DNA of 64,000 nt from positions 351,320 to 415,319 of the forward strand of contig JNVV01000015.1 of NCBI GenBank assembly GCA_000733355.1, in the 5' to 3' direction. The notes below the pieces were generated by a model that was not told where the DNA came from, ran no database searches, and saw only the letters and a program-made list of their open reading frames with translations. Position numbers and translations under genes: made by a program. Of this stretch, positions 45,019-56,504 are shown piece after piece. Position 1 is the first letter of the stretch. Every line of letters begins with the position of its first letter. The stretch comes from Falciphora oryzae. Taxonomy: Eukaryota > Ascomycota > Sordariomycetes > Magnaporthales > Magnaporthaceae.

Positions 45019-47139
45019 ATGGCTAGCTACAACCTGCCCATCCGGTCGGTCTCGTCCACCTCCACGGCGAGCTCGACAAGAAACCAGGACAGCAGGGACT
45101 TCTCGACATCGGGACACAGCACTCCGCCTTCGTCGACTGGTGCCGCTGGGCCCGCAAGGGACTTTGCCCCCATCGCCGACCGCCTGATTGTCGGCGTCGA
45201 CTTTGGAACCACATTCTCTGGGTGAGTGCCCTTGACCAGCTGCTTACAAAAAAGCATCCGAGTCCCACTAACCCCCGCCACAGCGTCGCCGCCGTGTACA
45301 CGTCCACGCCGGACGACATCGAGATCATCAAGACGTGGCCGGGCGGCAACGGCATCACGTCGGACAAGGTGCCGACCGAGATCTCGTACGACCTGCCGCC
45401 CGACGCGCCCGTCGGCACGGACCCGACGGTGAAGTGGGGGTTCCAGTTCCGGCCCGAGGACTCGCGCCTGCGGTGCATCAAGCTGTTCCTGGACCGGTCG
45501 CAGAAGCTGCCCTTCTACGTCAGCCAGCTCGAGACGGCGACGCAGCTGCGCCGCTACAACAAGACGGTCGTCGACGCCGTCTCGGACTACCTGACCCAGG
45601 TCCACCGCCACACCATGGACACGCTCACGCGCCGCTACGGCGAGAGCTTCATGGCGTCGACAAAGGTGGATTATGTCCTGACCTGCCCGGCCGTCTGGTC
45701 CGACGCAGCCAAGAACACGACGCTGCAGGCGGCCGAGCGGGCGGGGATGGGCGCGCGCGCGAGCATCTCGATGATCAGCGAGCCCGAGGCCGCCGCCGTG
45801 TACACGCTCAAGGCGATCCAGCCCAACCACCTCAATGTCGGCGACAACTTTATAGTCTGCGACGGCGGCGGCGGCACGGTGGACCTGATCGCGTACAAGA
45901 TCATCTCGCTCAAGCCGCTGCGCGTCGAGGAGTCAGCCGTGGGGACCGGGGGGCTCTGCGGCAGCGCGTTCCTCAACTACCGGTTCGAGGAGCACGTGAA
46001 AAGCCGGCTGGGCGCGAGCAAGTTTGACGAGATGAAGGTCAAGAAGAACAAGACGTGGCAGATGGGGCTGCGGTACTTTGAGGACTTTGTCAAGAGGAAT
46101 TTTAACGAGGAGGAGTCGGATGAGTTTAACGTGCCGTGAGTTTACCTTGGGACCCCTGGGATTCTGCTTAGTTTACTGACAAAAACAAACTAGTTTCCCC
46201 GGCCTACCCGACGACGAGGAGGCCAACATCGACTCTGGTTTCATGATCCTAACGGCAGCCCAGGTAAAAGAAATCTTTGAGCCTGTGGTCAAGGAGGTTT
46301 GCGACCTGGTGCAAGGCCAGGTCGATGGCCTGCGGGCAAAAGGCGGCGTCGTGTCTGGCATCATCCTGGTGGGCGGCTTCGGGCAGAGCGACTACCTGTA
46401 CCGACGCCTAAAGGCGCACTTCACGAGCGCGGCACCTCCCCCGTACAGCGAGAGGCCGACGCACGCGAGCTCGTCGAGTCTGGGAGGGGACGACAATGCG
46501 TCGATCGAGGTGATGCAGCCGCTCTACGCGTGGACGGCGGTCGTCAGGGGCGCGGTGCTGCGGGGCCTGGAGGGCAACATGGTCATCTCGCGCAAGGCGA
46601 GGTACCACTACGGCACGTCGTACGCGACCGTCTACGACGAGGACAAGCACTCGGTCAACGAGCGGTACTGGTCGCCGCTGTGGGAGCGGTGGATGGTGTC
46701 TGATCGGATGCAGTGGCATATTGCCAAGGTTGGTTTTTATGTCTTCTCTCTCTTTCTTCTTCTGTCATGGGAGGCAACCGTCGTCTGACCTAGTATATAA
46801 CTGCAGGGAGAGGCGATATCCCCGCTCTCGCCGATCGCGTTCCACTACACGCGCAACTTCCGCCCGGGCCAGTCGCTGGTGGTGACGGACGACCTGATCG
46901 CGTGCGAGGCGGACGAGCCGCCGTCGGCCTACACGCGCGACCTGATCCACACGTGCACGCTGACGACAGACCTCAACGCCGTTCCGCGGAGCCTGTTCAC
47001 GCGGCTGACGACGACGAGGGGTGTCGAGTTTGACAATCTGGACTTTACGCTCGAGATGATTGTCGACAGTGCGGGGTTGGGGTTTGAGTTGAAGGTTGAT
47101 GGGGTTAGGTATGGGCGGGTTGAGGCGGAGTTTCATTGA
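45019..47139 (+). CDS. Hsp70-like ATPase (fungal non-canonical family)
   Basis: Four exons, 45019-45221, 45284-46135, 46194-46728 and 46807-47139 (introns 62, 58 and 78 nt), give 640 residues. After a Ser-rich 50-residue N-terminus comes the actin/Hsp70 ATPase fold: phosphate-1 motif VGVDFGTTFSG (59-68), the connect region with TCPAVWSDAAK, phosphate-2 motif CDGGGGTVDL with D261, and the adenosine motif ILVGGFGQSDYL. The usual Hsp70 substrate-binding domain and EEVD tail are absent; the C-terminal 200 residues resemble the divergent tail of the expanded Hsp70-like families of filamentous fungi and of animal HSPA12. It is likely cytosolic and ATP-binding; clients are unknown. Phylogenetic placement among paralogues cannot be judged here. 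Confidence 0.88.
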
Positions 47140-47814
47140 GCCCTTTTTTCGTCGTTTTTATTTCTATTTTTTGGGAGTTGGTTTCGGGCGGCTGTTGGTA
47201 ATCGGAACTGGCTCCAGGCGCTGTTGATCTTTCATGTTGACTTCTCTGCTGTTTTCTTGGTCTACCTTTTTGGACATCCATCGTTTTCTGAGAGTAAATA
47301 TTCACCAGCGGCGATGGAGCTTCATCGATTGTTTTACACGGAACCAAGCATAGCAAACCTGGTAATACGAACAGCCAGACTAATGACCACAATGGAATGG
47401 ATGTATAACTACACAATACAAAAGGGACGGCTTGTTTCGTCCCGTCCAGAGCCTATCTCTGCCCCTTTCTCGTTACGCGTTTAGGGTATAAAAACGATAG
47501 GAAAAAAACAATGGAGAAGCGGAGTGAGGGGATACAGTCGAGATGCCTTGGGCCTATCGAGGCCAGGCTTTTCAAAGCAAAACAGGATGGAAAGGAGAGG
47601 TGTTCATGTCAGGGGCACCCCTGGGATATCATTGGAGTGGGCGGGGTGCTGATCGTGGAATAAAAGTGGACCGCTGTTGCCTGTTGCAGGGTTTGGTTGT
47701 TCCTTCGTGCTGGGGGCGAAGAAAAGAAACCGACACAGCCCCAAAACTCAAAGCCAACTCAAACTCGACTACCATCCACCAGCAAAACGTGGTTTTCTTC
47801 TTTTTTTGCTGCTG
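47140..47814. other. Convergent 3' region
   Basis: 675 bp between the Hsp70-like gene and the C2H2-like gene. A TATAAAA word at 47489 is most likely fortuitous. No gene is seen. Confidence 0.6.
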
Positions 47815-48414
47815 TTACTTCTTGATCTTTTTCTTCTCTTTCTCCTCTCGCTTTCGGTAGCGGTCCTCTTTGGCCTGGTCGAATACCTGGCCCCCTCGGT
47901 CGATCTTGCGCGAGTGCACACGCGGCGACGACGCTGGCTTGTCGGCCCCGGCGAGCCTCATCCTCCTCAGCGCCTCGGGCAGCTCGGTGTACTCCATACA
48001 CTGGTTGTAGGTGGCGCTATCGATGATTTCGTGCTTGTGCAGGTGCTTGATGAGGTAAAAATCGGGCCGCATGTGGATGTACATGTACCCGTCGGGCAGG
48101 TGGTCGGCCACGTGCCGCAGGCGCGCCTCGAACTGGAGCCGGCGCTTATTGCCGGCGTTTTCGGCGCTGCTGTCGAAGACGACGTCGTTGCAGAACCAGC
48201 ACAGCGACTTGGCGGGGAACCGGCCGCCCAGGTGGTCTGCTACGTGCGCGACCCAATCGTCGACATCGTGCGCGCTAAACGTCCACGGGCACCCCAGCAG
48301 GTCGCGGAACTCGCACACCAGGGGCCCCTCGACCGCTGCTGCTGCGGCTGTGTACGCCGTGTCGAACGAGTACACGGAGCTGGCGCTCCTGTCCGAGGAG
48401 AAGAGTGTCGTCAT
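47815..48414 (-). CDS. C2H2-like zinc-binding protein, function unknown
   Basis: A single-exon ORF of 199 residues, ATG at 48414. Two potential zinc sites are visible: C34-x7-C42-x14-H57-x3-H61 (LVCEFRDLLGC then WVAHVADH) and C72-x2-C75-x25-H101-x3-H105 (LCWFC then LRHVADH). The repeated HVADHL sequence suggests two related fingers of the atypical C2H2 kind common in filamentous fungal proteins. The C-terminus is basic with a Lys-rich tail (REEKEKKKIKK). It lacks a long DNA-binding array, so a transcription factor role is not implied. Codon use is GC-ending, as in its neighbours. It converges with the Hsp70-like gene. Confidence 0.65.
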   Translation of the reverse strand: MTTLFSSDRSASSVYSFDTAYTAAAAAVEGPLVCEFRDLLGCPWTFSAHDVDDWVAHVADHLGGRFPAKSLCWFCNDVVFDSSAENAGNKRRLQFEARLRHVADHLPDGYMYIHMRPDFYLIKHLHKHEIIDSATYNQCMEYTELPEALRRMRLAGADKPASSPRVHSRKIDRGGQVFDQAKEDRYRKREEKEKKKIKK

Positions 48415-50171
48415 GGTCGAGGCGCCGTCGTCGGCGGCTATCGACCGGGCGTAAGCACTGCTTTTGCTGGTGCTGCGCCTGCTGCTGCCGCCCGGCCCGC
48501 TGCCGTGCCGCGGCTGGAGCTGCTGATCTGGAAGGGCTGCTATGAGGGTCTGCGGTATTTGTCTCGCGCGCGCCCTCCTGTGGCGTCGTGCTGTTGCTGC
48601 TGCCTCTGCTGTTCTGGCGGCTTACCAGTCATTGGGGAGAGTTAATCAATCCCCTTTGTGAACTGGGAAGAAGATGTCGGAGAGGGAGACGAGAGGAAAG
48701 AAAGGTCGGGCTCTCTTCTTTCTTCTGCTCTGCGGCCACCCTCTTTGCTCATCTCTCTCCCACAGCTAACTGCTCGCTCGTCTCGTTGGGCGCGGAAAGT
48801 GGGGTGCGGCCGGCCTGCAGATTCTGTTGTCCAAGTGGCAGGATGCAACTCGTTGGGGTGTATATTGGCGCGGCCAAAATGAGATGGGTTTCACTGCACA
48901 AAAACAAAAACAGCACAGTGAGCCCCCGTTTCCTGCTCACGTCTCACGCCATCATTACTTCCGGGGAGGGTGGTTCGAGTGGGCATCCACGGACTCTATA
49001 TACATCCCCGGAGCCACTCTCGAGCGCCGACTGTCCGGTTTGCTCTCGATGTGGTCCCCCTCCGTCCGTCCTTCCCGATCTTCCGTCCTTTCGCTTTACA
49101 CGAAACCCACCCGGCGCAAGATGCGGAGCGATTGCGCTTGGGGAGTGGACGAGGGGAGCAGCGGCAGCCCAAAAGCACAAAAAGAGACAGCCGAGCCGGG
49201 AAACGGAGACTGATGACTGCAGCAAAAAAGCCCACACACCCCACGCAGACAGAGCAGCAGCAGCATGCATCATGTCCGAAGGTGCATCTCGTACGTATAC
49301 ACAAAGACGCACACACACCAAGTGGCGTCTGCTCACGCAAGCGTTGGCGTTGGGGGTAAACAATGGGGGAGGAGGGCACTGTGAAGAGCGGTCGAGTGAC
49401 CCCTGCCACTGCATGAAGAGTGCATGCATGTAGAAGCGCGAACGAGACTCGACGGGTACCACTCCCACTTCGAAGCAAGCAAGCAGCAGCAATACCTAAA
49501 AACCTTGCTGCACGCGTCCTATGCGAGCGCGCAAATTGCACGGCACGGAGCTCGACATTCGGGGTACTTTGGCGCTACATCGCACACGGGACACGGGATT
49601 TCGGCCAGTGCCACGGGGTGCGACGTGGCCACGCGGGCGGGTCTTTTTCGATCTTCCCTTTCTTTACTTTACATCCGTATCAAAACTAGTGCTCAAAATT
49701 GATCCGACTCTTTTTCTTTCGGTGATTGCCGTTATCAANNNNNNNNNNNNNNNNNNNNNNNNNNNNNNNNNNNNNNNNNNNNNNNNNNNNNNNNNNNNNN
49801 NNNNNNNNNAATTAGGCTCGCTATGTGCAGAAAACTGCACTTTCAACAGCGTTTCTCATCGAATCGCTCGAGGGGGACGGGAGACGCCAATCGCATCATC
49901 CTATCGCGTTGGAGCAACGGCGCCTTCTTCTCAGTCCTCTACTTGGCACGTACTTTTCATTCGCCTCTATCTTTTCAGATTCTGTGGCTGAAACTCAAGG
50001 AGCTCGCCCGATGGGGGCTGCTCGCGCGTGAGGCCGCCCAGTTTGTATGTCGGGAGCAAAACAAGTATAGCGCGATGCGGTCAGGCTGGATATCAAGAGC
50101 CCGAATTTCGGGGGTCCCCAAGATTCAAAATTCTGGCATTCCCTCATTCTGTACGCGAGAAAAATCCCTTG
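48415..50171. other. Intergenic with assembly gap, no supportable gene
   Basis: 1.76 kb upstream of both the minus-strand C2H2-like gene and the plus-strand membrane protein gene. The ORFs look fortuitous. The run of N at 49739-49809 interrupts it. Between 49820 and 50171 the frame of the membrane protein is open from 50028 but has no ATG before 50172. Confidence 0.5.
49739..49809. other. Assembly gap (71 N)
   Basis: A run of 71 unknown bases. Its true length may differ, and part of the promoter or 5' leader of the membrane protein gene could be missing. Confidence 0.99.
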
Positions 50172-51722
50172 ATGACCACAGAAGAAACCACCGATCTAAG
50201 AGAACTCTTCAAAATGATCAATTTCACCCCAAACTGCACCTTCCCGACAGCCTCCCTGGGCTTTGTACAGACACCGCCGATCCGCGGCACCATGGAGATC
50301 GTGTGGTCGTGTATATCAATCATCTTCCTCTGTACCTGGTCTATCTTGCACCTCAAAGTACCACCGCAACACAGACCCAAGGAATGGCGGCAGCGATATA
50401 GGTGGAAGTTCGCCCTTTTTCGCAGGAAGCTAAAATGGATGGTTATAACCATCTTAGCTCCTGAACTTCTCATGGGTTTCGTCTTCATCAGCTACTGGGC
50501 TGTCAGCAAAAACACACAGAAGCTGCAAAAGTACGCCGAGATGGACAACGTTCCATGGTCGAAAACGCATTCGTGGTTCGCCAACCAAGGGGGCTTCTTC
50601 CTTTATTTCCCACCAGAGCTACAGAAGCCTGCGGGCACAGGCTCAGCGACCAATCCACGACCAGAAGCTGACGAGGCTGCCATCGAGCTGATGCAAATGA
50701 ACCCCTCGGAAGCACAAGATCTGGCCCTTCGGGACGATCCTAGAACCCCACTCTTCAACAAGAGGCGCAAGAAATATATCAGGCGCAGGGAGAGGGCTAT
50801 ACGCCGCTATGGGCCTTTGCCAGGGGCCCCGTGCGAGAATTTTCGTACATACGCCGAAGAGCGAGCCGTCTCGGTAGGGTCAGACGAAACGGACTGGAAA
50901 GCGGACATTTGTCTCGGTCACATCAGCGACACCTGGGTGGTCGACTCCCAACAGCTGGTCTTCCTTCGAGAGAAAGGCATCATCGCGAATCTTCCGAGGA
51001 TCGAGCAAGAGGAGTTGGAGGACCGCAACAAGAGCGACTTCGTCGTCAAGCTCATCGCCGTTATTCAGATATGCTGGATGGGGACGCAGCTGCTGGCCCG
51101 CACCGTGCGCGGGTTGCCCTCGGCAACTCTCGAGATCTCAACCCTCGCCTTCGTTGCCAGCTCGCTGGTGACCTACCTACTACAGTGGCCCAACGTCAAG
51201 GACTCAACTGTGCCGGTGCGCTTGGAAGCAAGCTGCCTGCCGACCAAGGAAGAGTTCGTTCAGCACCTCACCGAGGTCGGTGATGGGTTCCTGAGCAATG
51301 GGATGCCCAACGGCCCGGGACTTAGGAACGACGCGGTCCAATGTTGGTCATCCAGACATACCTCGGTTCTGCATTTTTACAGCATCATCGGAGTAGGAGG
51401 GCTCCTCTTTGGAGGGATCCACCTCGCCGCCTGGGGCTTCGCGTTCCCGACACTACTGGAGCAGACGCTCTGGCGGGCCTCGGCACTGGTCACAGTAGCC
51501 ACGCCTATGTTTGACACATTGGGCTTATGGGCAGAAGTTTTTTTTTCTCCTGTCAGACAGACAACCTTTGGTAAGATACAAGGGACAATCACTTTTCTAT
51601 CGATCCCCATCTACGTGGCTGCGCGCCTTTTCCTACTGGTCGAGAGCCTCAGGTCACTCTACTTTCTGCCCCCGGCCGCCTATCAAACGACATGGACCAA
51701 GAATGCGCCTCACTTTGGGTAA
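50172..51722 (+). CDS. Polytopic membrane protein of a conserved fungal family
   Basis: A single exon of 516 residues from the first in-frame ATG (50172); ATG 50214 is an alternative. Hydrophobic spans are visible at about 43-62 (MEIVWSCISIIFLCTWSILH), 90-110, and four or five more between 295 and 500. A large hydrophilic cytosolic or lumenal part (about 112-290) lies between spans 2 and 3 and carries basic runs (NKRRKKYIRRRERAIRRYG). The motifs RGTMEIVWSC, HLAAWGFAFPTLLEQTLWR and a C-terminal aromatic tail are typical of a large, uncharacterised family in filamentous ascomycetes. No catalytic or transport signature is visible. Codons are less GC-biased than in neighbouring genes, which fits a faster-evolving accessory family. 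It lies next to an assembly gap. Confidence 0.75.
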   Translation: MTTEETTDLRELFKMINFTPNCTFPTASLGFVQTPPIRGTMEIVWSCISIIFLCTWSILHLKVPPQHRPKEWRQRYRWKFALFRRKLKWMVITILAPELLMGFVFISYWAVSKNTQKLQKYAEMDNVPWSKTHSWFANQGGFFLYFPPELQKPAGTGSATNPRPEADEAAIELMQMNPSEAQDLALRDDPRTPLFNKRRKKYIRRRERAIRRYGPLPGAPCENFRTYAEERAVSVGSDETDWKADICLGHISDTWVVDSQQLVFLREKGIIANLPRIEQEELEDRNKSDFVVKLIAVIQICWMGTQLLARTVRGLPSATLEISTLAFVASSLVTYLLQWPNVKDSTVPVRLEASCLPTKEEFVQHLTEVGDGFLSNGMPNGPGLRNDAVQCWSSRHTSVLHFYSIIGVGGLLFGGIHLAAWGFAFPTLLEQTLWRASALVTVATPMFDTLGLWAEVFFSPVRQTTFGKIQGTITFLSIPIYVAARLFLLVESLRSLYFLPPAAYQTTWTKNAPHFG

Positions 51723-53789
51723 AACTCGTGGATATATATGGCCATTTGACTTGGGCTGAGGTTCTATCTTGAGATTTCGTATTATCTGCGTGTCCAGTCT
51801 TGCTCATGTTTTGTTTTCCTCTTGAGTGTCGCTGCATTCATGTTTTTGTCCCCCCCTCTCTCTCTCATATTCCTGTGTAGCTACCTATGTCCTTACTTTT
51901 TATGAAATTGCTGGAAATTTCAGTGTTAGAAATTGGTACACTGTACACTCTTTGACAGTTCAGCCAAGCGTCTATTCATAGCATAATCCTCAAGCTTCTG
52001 CCGCCTGACCTGTTCTGCCTCGTTGGTCCTCGTGTCCTCGGATTTCAAATCAGGGATATTAGTTGCATGCAATGGGCACTCCGACTTTCTTTGCTCACAC
52101 ATATGCACACACACGCAGAAAGTGTGTACACCCCTCTGTCCAGCGCTAGACACTCATGCCTGCACACGACCAGCACAGCATGGATTGATCCCCGCAGCTG
52201 CGTCCGGAACTGCCCGCTTCCTCATGATGGAGGGCAAACACGGTTCTGCTTCTTTTGGGCTCTCGGGAGGTCGGGCAGTGCAAGCCTCCAGCTTTCTCCA
52301 TCTAGAAGTGTCTAGAGCCACGGATGTTGTATAATGTGTGTCATGTGCTCTGTGGAGGTGGAGATAGCCCGGGCGCCCATATCCTACTCCTTCCCATGGC
52401 TCGGCGTGAAGCTACCGGGGATGGGCTGAGGAGAGCAAGGACGGAAAGGGAATGGGTTGCGAGCGGACTACCAGGTCCGCTCTTCTAAATATCTTGGTAA
52501 ATCGTTTGTTTATTGCCTATATGCGGGGGGTAGTTTCATCGGGGATAGTAGCGATACTGAACGAAACGGGCTGAGCAGACGCCGTCGGTTTAGGGTTTAC
52601 TTGCTCAATGAGTGTCTGGTAAAAGCAGTAGGAGGCGTAAAAGATAAAAATAAAAAAGCAAGAGAACCGCTTGGCATAGTCTGGTCGGCCATAGCCCCCA
52701 AACACACACGACGGCGCAATGTAAGGCCCTCGTGGTGGGGCGTGTCTGGACTGTGAGCTTTGCTACGAAAAATAGGGGCTGTCTCTCAACGGGCGGTCAG
52801 AGGGCAGCAAAGGAGGGGGAGCCGAAACCCCCCGAAACATGCGGCTCTGCTCTCCCACAGGCCGGTCCAGACTAGACCAGACGAGAGAGCCGCGGAGCGG
52901 AGGGGGGGGTGGAGAGAAGCGGAGATGCCAAGGGTCGACCAGCACACACTCGCACGTATCCGCTGCAGCTCCCATCGTCGCACTCGATAGTATATGCACG
53001 ATGGACGCACGACGACCCGGCCGTGATCCACCACCACCACCCTCCTTTTCTTTTTGCACGGCCGGTCAATCAACCGCCCCGAGACGTACCCCCTCATCCC
53101 GAGCCCGACACTTTGACACTACAAAACTGGCAGAATGGGGGAACGAAAAGGCGGGAGACGGAGGCTCGGGACGTGCATCGGGTGAAAGGAAAAAGAAAAA
53201 AAAACCCTTGACCGGCTGGGCAGACATAACTTGGCGGGGGGCGGTCACCAGATTTCGTTTTTGTCTTCTTCCGAGGCCGCATGATTAGTTTTTGTTGTTT
53301 TGTGTTATTTTTGCCCATCGGGAATCGCGACACGTACTGAGGTGTTCTCCATCACGCCGCACACGTAGACGTAACCGCCGTGGGGGTGGTTGGTTGGAGG
53401 GCGGGCGGGGAAAGGGGTCGATACTTGGACGGTACTTGCGAGGTTCAAGACCCCTCAAGTCCGACCTGCTCTGTGTATCCGGGTGTTTTGATGCGCAAGA
53501 TTTCGGGCAGGTCAACCACGATCCATCCGACGAGAGAACGCTCCACAAGAACTGAACACCAGTGACACCCAGTAAAATGCTCGCTTCTTGTTCTAGTCTC
53601 CCAAGTGCCCATTACTTGTCATCCCGACCAATATGCAAACAAACTTCAAAAGCCCGGCAAAGGCGCCAACAAAGAAAACCCGAACGATGCCCGCCCAAGC
53701 CCAATCCTCTTCGTAACGAATCGTGATAACAGAAAATCGCCACAGAGCCCACCAACATGCGCCGCTAGAAGCAATCATAAACAACAAAA
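51723..53789. other. Convergent intergenic region
   Basis: 2.07 kb between convergent genes. Nothing recognisable on either strand; A-rich and simple purine stretches occur near 53195. A GGTTCAAGA word at 53442 lacks a tRNA context. Confidence 0.5.
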
Positions 53790-55670
53790 TCAGCCAGCAG
53801 GGTTGCACAGCACCCTTGCCTTGGCAATAACGTTCTCGTACTGCTGCATGTGCCCGCCCGCCTCGTCGCCCCGCTTGATGATGCCGGGGAACGTGGCACA
53901 GCGCACGACGGCACCCGTCAGCGCCTCCTCATCGAGCCCGCCTACGTCTTCCATGCGGGTCGGGTCGAAGGCAACCGCGGCGGGCGGCGGCGGCCGAGCG
54001 TCACTGTCTTCTGGGTCGCCCGCAGGAGCAGCAGATGGCGACGGCACCTCTGGCATGAAGACACGAAACGACGCCCGCTGCACCGCGAGCAGACGTGCCA
54101 GCTCGATCGACGACGATATCAGCTGCCTCAGCGATGCCTCAGAGGCCGCCGCTGCAGCCGGCCCCGGGGTTGATGAGCGGGGCGGGGTAGCAGGTGCACC
54201 GCTGTTACTACTATTACTACCTTCAGCGACCGCTACGGCCGCATGGTAGTCAGGTGATAACGCGCCGAATAGGCGATTTATCCGCGCCACGACACTGTCT
54301 GTGAGCCTTGATGTCTCGTTGTGCATCTTATGGGCCGCGTCCTTGTTTAGGAGTGTGAGCGTTGTGGATCTCCATTGGTTCAGGGGCTCCAGGCCAGTCA
54401 CTTCACGTCCGCGGGCGTTAGCTGCAAATCCACGAGTAGCATGAACATCCCCTGAGGAGAGGATAATCCTTACCAAGCGATGCTACTAGTGACTCCATTT
54501 GTGCAAGCTGTAGTGCCTGCTGTTCGGTCAGGCCAACAAAGTAGCTGTCAAAGATCATCTCGACCAGTATCCTGGATACGAGCGACTGCAGCATCTGCAG
54601 CTTGGACGTGCTGGCGAGCTCCGCGTACGTCGGCACCAGGGCGGCCAGCTCCTCAAGCGTGGCCTCGTCTGCCCGTGACAGATCTGCCGTAGCAGTAGGG
54701 TCAGCAACCACCACCTTCACAGGGACGACGGCAACATCCAATGCCACATACCCAGCTTGACCCTCCTAAAATTCCCAACAAGCCAGTTCTGCAGCCCATT
54801 AAACAAGCGCGAGAACCCATCCACAAACACATCATCCGCCGGCGCGACGCCCGCGGCCCTCGTGCTCGTAGCGAGCCAGTCTTTGAGGCCCCTGACCTGG
54901 CCCTTCAGGTCGGCCACCTCCCTCTCCCTGGCGGCCAGGTCGCGGCGCGAGGCGTCCCATCCCGCCCGCAGGTCGTCGCGCTCGCAGCGCAGGTCCTCGA
55001 GCTCCACGCGGGCGGCGCGCAGCTTGGCGTCGGCGTGCATGAACTGCTGGTTGAGCCCGCTGTGGCGCGCCTGCCAGAAGCTGGCCGTCTCGGACTCGTT
55101 CTGCGACAGCTTGTCCAGGTTCTGCCGGAACTCGGCCTGCTTCGCCTCGAGCTCGCGCTCCAGGCCCAGGACTTGTTGCTTGAGCGATGCTTCCGATTCT
55201 GGCCCTGACTGCTGCTGTTGCGCCGCTGCCGTGTTGTCCTTGAGCGGGGACCTGGATCGTGATGTTGGGCTGCTATTATCATTATTGTGCCGGTCGCCGG
55301 GAGTGTCCTGGCTCGCGCGGCCGCGGTGTCTGCTGCCCTCCCTGTGCGCCGTGTGTGGGGTATTCGGACGACGAATCGGCGTCCCTGTCCGGGATGGTGG
55401 AGCGGCGACAGGGGCACCGCCGCCGGTGCCCTCGTCTGCCCCGCTCGCATTATTGGTGCCGCTGCTCGAGAGGGCCGCGCGTGGTGGGGTTGCTATTACG
55501 GCGCCGCTATTGCGGTTTACCGAAGGGATCGATGCGAACGAGGAGGAGGATGAGGACGCGGACGAGGACAGCGAGGAGGCGGGAGCGGCGGGCGGGTTGG
55601 CCGCTGTCGCCGTCGGGGTGGTGCGGAGGACATGGCTCGAGGAGCCTCCACGGCGCTTGTCGCCGCCCAT
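53790..55670 (-). CDS. Coiled-coil protein of unknown function, 5' end unresolved
   Basis: Three exons on the minus strand, 54752-55670, 54474-54683 and 53790-54421 (introns 68 and 52 nt), give 586 residues from the ATG at 55670. The N-terminal 150 residues are Ser/Pro/Ala-rich, with several SP/TP-type sites (SRSRSPLKD). A long coiled coil follows at about 155-275 (LKQQVLGLERELEAKQAEF and ELEDLRCERDDLRAGWDASR). The C-terminal 300 residues are mostly helical (ALVPTYAELASTSKLQMLQ, DSYFVGLTEQQALQLAQ) and end in a globular-looking part. The introns have GTATGT and GTAAGG donors. The frame is open upstream to about 55857, where a CTAG acceptor could join a first coding exon I cannot place. The family is unknown to me; helical layout suggests a scaffold or cytoskeletal role, which is only a guess. 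Confidence 0.65.
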
Positions 55671-56504
55671 CGAGAGGCACCCGGGGTTCTTTGCTTGCTG
55701 TCTGGCAAGTGGTGCGGGAGGTGGACTGCGACCCGTGGCAACGCGATGTTGGGAGTCCGAGTTGCGAACTGTTGACGTTGGCGGGCTTTGGTGGGGTACT
55801 TCGTCGTCTGAGCGAAGGGAGGATTCACTTAGGGAGAGTCGTCGACAAACCAATCTAGCACAGAAAACCGAACAGCATCAATTATGGCCCTGGGTATCGC
55901 AAGGCCAAAGGCTATGTTTTCCATGGCGTTGCTGTGCCGCCACGAGATGACCCCGTCGCGCATTCCCCGCGAGACAAAAAGGTAAGTGCAAGCTTTGGTG
56001 ATGGGTGGCCAGGTCTCAGCCACGGCCCTGCCTTTGTCGGTCGCCAAAATAATGCCATTCGACACATGTCATTGGCCTGTTGTTAGAGCGCTGCCTAAAG
56101 GCTACCTGCCTGACTGAGCACTATCCGGGTCGCTCGGATAGCGGGCATTGGCCACCTGCCCAGCGGACGCTTGTGGCGAACGGGGGCCAAAAGAGGCGAG
56201 CTTACAGATGGCCAGGCACCCAAATTCAGCCCCTGGGGAATTTGGGTTTCCCATGAGGCTTACTCACCACATCAACGATCTGGATATCAAAAGTTCAATT
56301 GGTTTTAAGACTATTGGACGAATGATTTCCTCTAGGGGCCGGAAAACATGAACTTGATGTTGGTCGTGCGAGGGAGACTTGAGTAAACAGTGGCCATAAG
56401 ATGAGAATACAAACATTTTGAAATGCTTCATGCGCCTGGCCTGGGATGGTGAATACAATACAGCCTGTTCTGAGCACGAAGTCTCCTCAGCAGCCCCCAT
56501 CACT
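55671..56504. other. Upstream of coiled-coil gene, downstream of AKAP7-like gene
   Basis: Probably holds the first exon and promoter of the coiled-coil gene. A minus-strand ORF (56065-55829) that overlaps the start of that gene in another frame has fairly coding-like codons and is discussed as a finding. Confidence 0.4.

Noticed and set aside
53441..53455. GGTTCAAGACC word resembling a tRNA B box
   Set aside because: No A box or acceptor-stem pairing at the right distance on either side.
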